From NCBI GenBank assembly GCA_019683625.1, contig JADGHY010000144.1, forward strand, positions 1 through 5,683: 5,683 nt of DNA, read 5' to 3'. Position 1 is the stretch's first letter. The number at the start of each line of letters is the position of its first letter. This document shows positions 5,479-5,683 of the stretch, piece by piece. The notes under the pieces were generated by a model. That model ran no database searches and was not told the origin of the DNA. It saw only the letters and a list, made by a program, of their open reading frames with translations. The translations under genes and the position numbers were made by a program. Source of the DNA: Thermoflavifilum sp. (lineage in GTDB: Bacteria > Bacteroidota > Bacteroidia > Chitinophagales > Chitinophagaceae).

Positions 5479-5683
5479 ATGGAAACAAGCTATCGGCAAA
5501 TATTTCAAACCAGTAACCCTGGGCGATGGAACAGGGTAAAGTGGTCGCTTCGCGTGATCATGGCCATTGCTATATTCTTTTTGGTGGTATTTTTTATTGC
5601 CTTGGTCAATGCCACCAATCCCTCGCTTCCCAGGCTGCGGGATAAAAATGAGGTATATAAAATGTCTCTTATAAACATCACCG
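5479..5683 (+). CDS. N-terminus of a membrane-anchored protein, cut by the window end
   Basis: An open frame starting at ATG 5479 runs 68 codons to the window edge without a stop. It encodes a cytoplasmic N-terminus of about 25 residues rich in Arg, Lys and Trp (NPGRWNRVKWSLRV), then one strongly hydrophobic helix (about 26-44, VIMAIAIFFLVVFFIALV), then a polar extracytoplasmic start (NATNPSLPRLRDKNEVYK). The positive-inside charge pattern and lack of a signal peptidase site suggest a single N-terminal anchor with the rest in the periplasm. The 'FQTSNPGRWNRVKW' opening reminds me of large polysaccharide deacetylase/glycosyltransferase proteins of Chitinophagaceae, but this is memory of a short region and is not enough to name it. 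There is no clear Shine-Dalgarno. It is probably a separate transcription unit, given the hairpin just upstream. Confidence 0.7.
   Translation, partial: METSYRQIFQTSNPGRWNRVKWSLRVIMAIAIFFLVVFFIALVNATNPSLPRLRDKNEVYKMSLINIT

Noticed and set aside
1..5683. A mobile element, CRISPR array, defence island or RNA gene
   Set aside because: No transposase, terminal inverted repeats, regular direct repeats, phage-type genes or tRNA/rRNA signatures were seen; gene content is chromosomal housekeeping.

Overview
The window looks like chromosomal DNA from a Bacteroidota bacterium, probably of the Chitinophagaceae type. This rests on a DUF4290 protein (a family I know only from Bacteroidota), on MurA and guanylate kinase sequences of Bacteroidota style (for example the GGDKIGRRRLDTH loop in MurA), on start regions that mostly lack Shine-Dalgarno sequences, and on promoter-like motifs of the Bacteroidota type (TTG, about 20 nt, TAnnTTTG). 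Base composition looks near 50% GC by eye. The genus cannot be fixed from this.

Layout. 42-545 (+) is an Lrp/AsnC-family regulator. It converges, with a 6-nt gap, on 552-1337 (-), a short-chain dehydrogenase/reductase-like protein in which three of the four catalytic tetrad positions are replaced. A 94-bp divergent intergenic region (1338-1431) carries two promoter-like sequences facing away from each other, with back-to-back TTG elements. From there a rightward, tightly packed gene run begins: DUF4290 protein (1432-2070), murA (2067-3374, GTG start overlapping the previous stop), gmk (3371-3979, ATGA overlap) and a CNNM/CorC-type membrane protein with CBS domains (3998-5263, 18-nt gap). A 215-bp non-coding stretch (5264-5478) holds an imperfect inverted repeat and a terminator-like hairpin. 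The window ends inside a membrane-anchored protein whose first 68 codons are visible (5479-5683).

How the genes fit together. The rightward run combines a cell-wall committed step (MurA), a nucleotide step (Gmk, GMP to GDP), an inner-membrane protein probably linked to divalent cation handling, and a Bacteroidota-specific protein of unknown role. This is a housekeeping growth operon, not an obvious accessory or defence locus. I see no tRNA, rRNA, CRISPR array, insertion sequence or phage gene.

The points most worth a second look are the tetrad-deficient SDR, the Asp in place of the fosfomycin-target Cys in MurA, the compact back-to-back promoter pair, the overlapping stop / -7 / Shine-Dalgarno signals at the gmk junction, and the structured spacer before the last gene. 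I found no convincing undescribed multi-gene system.
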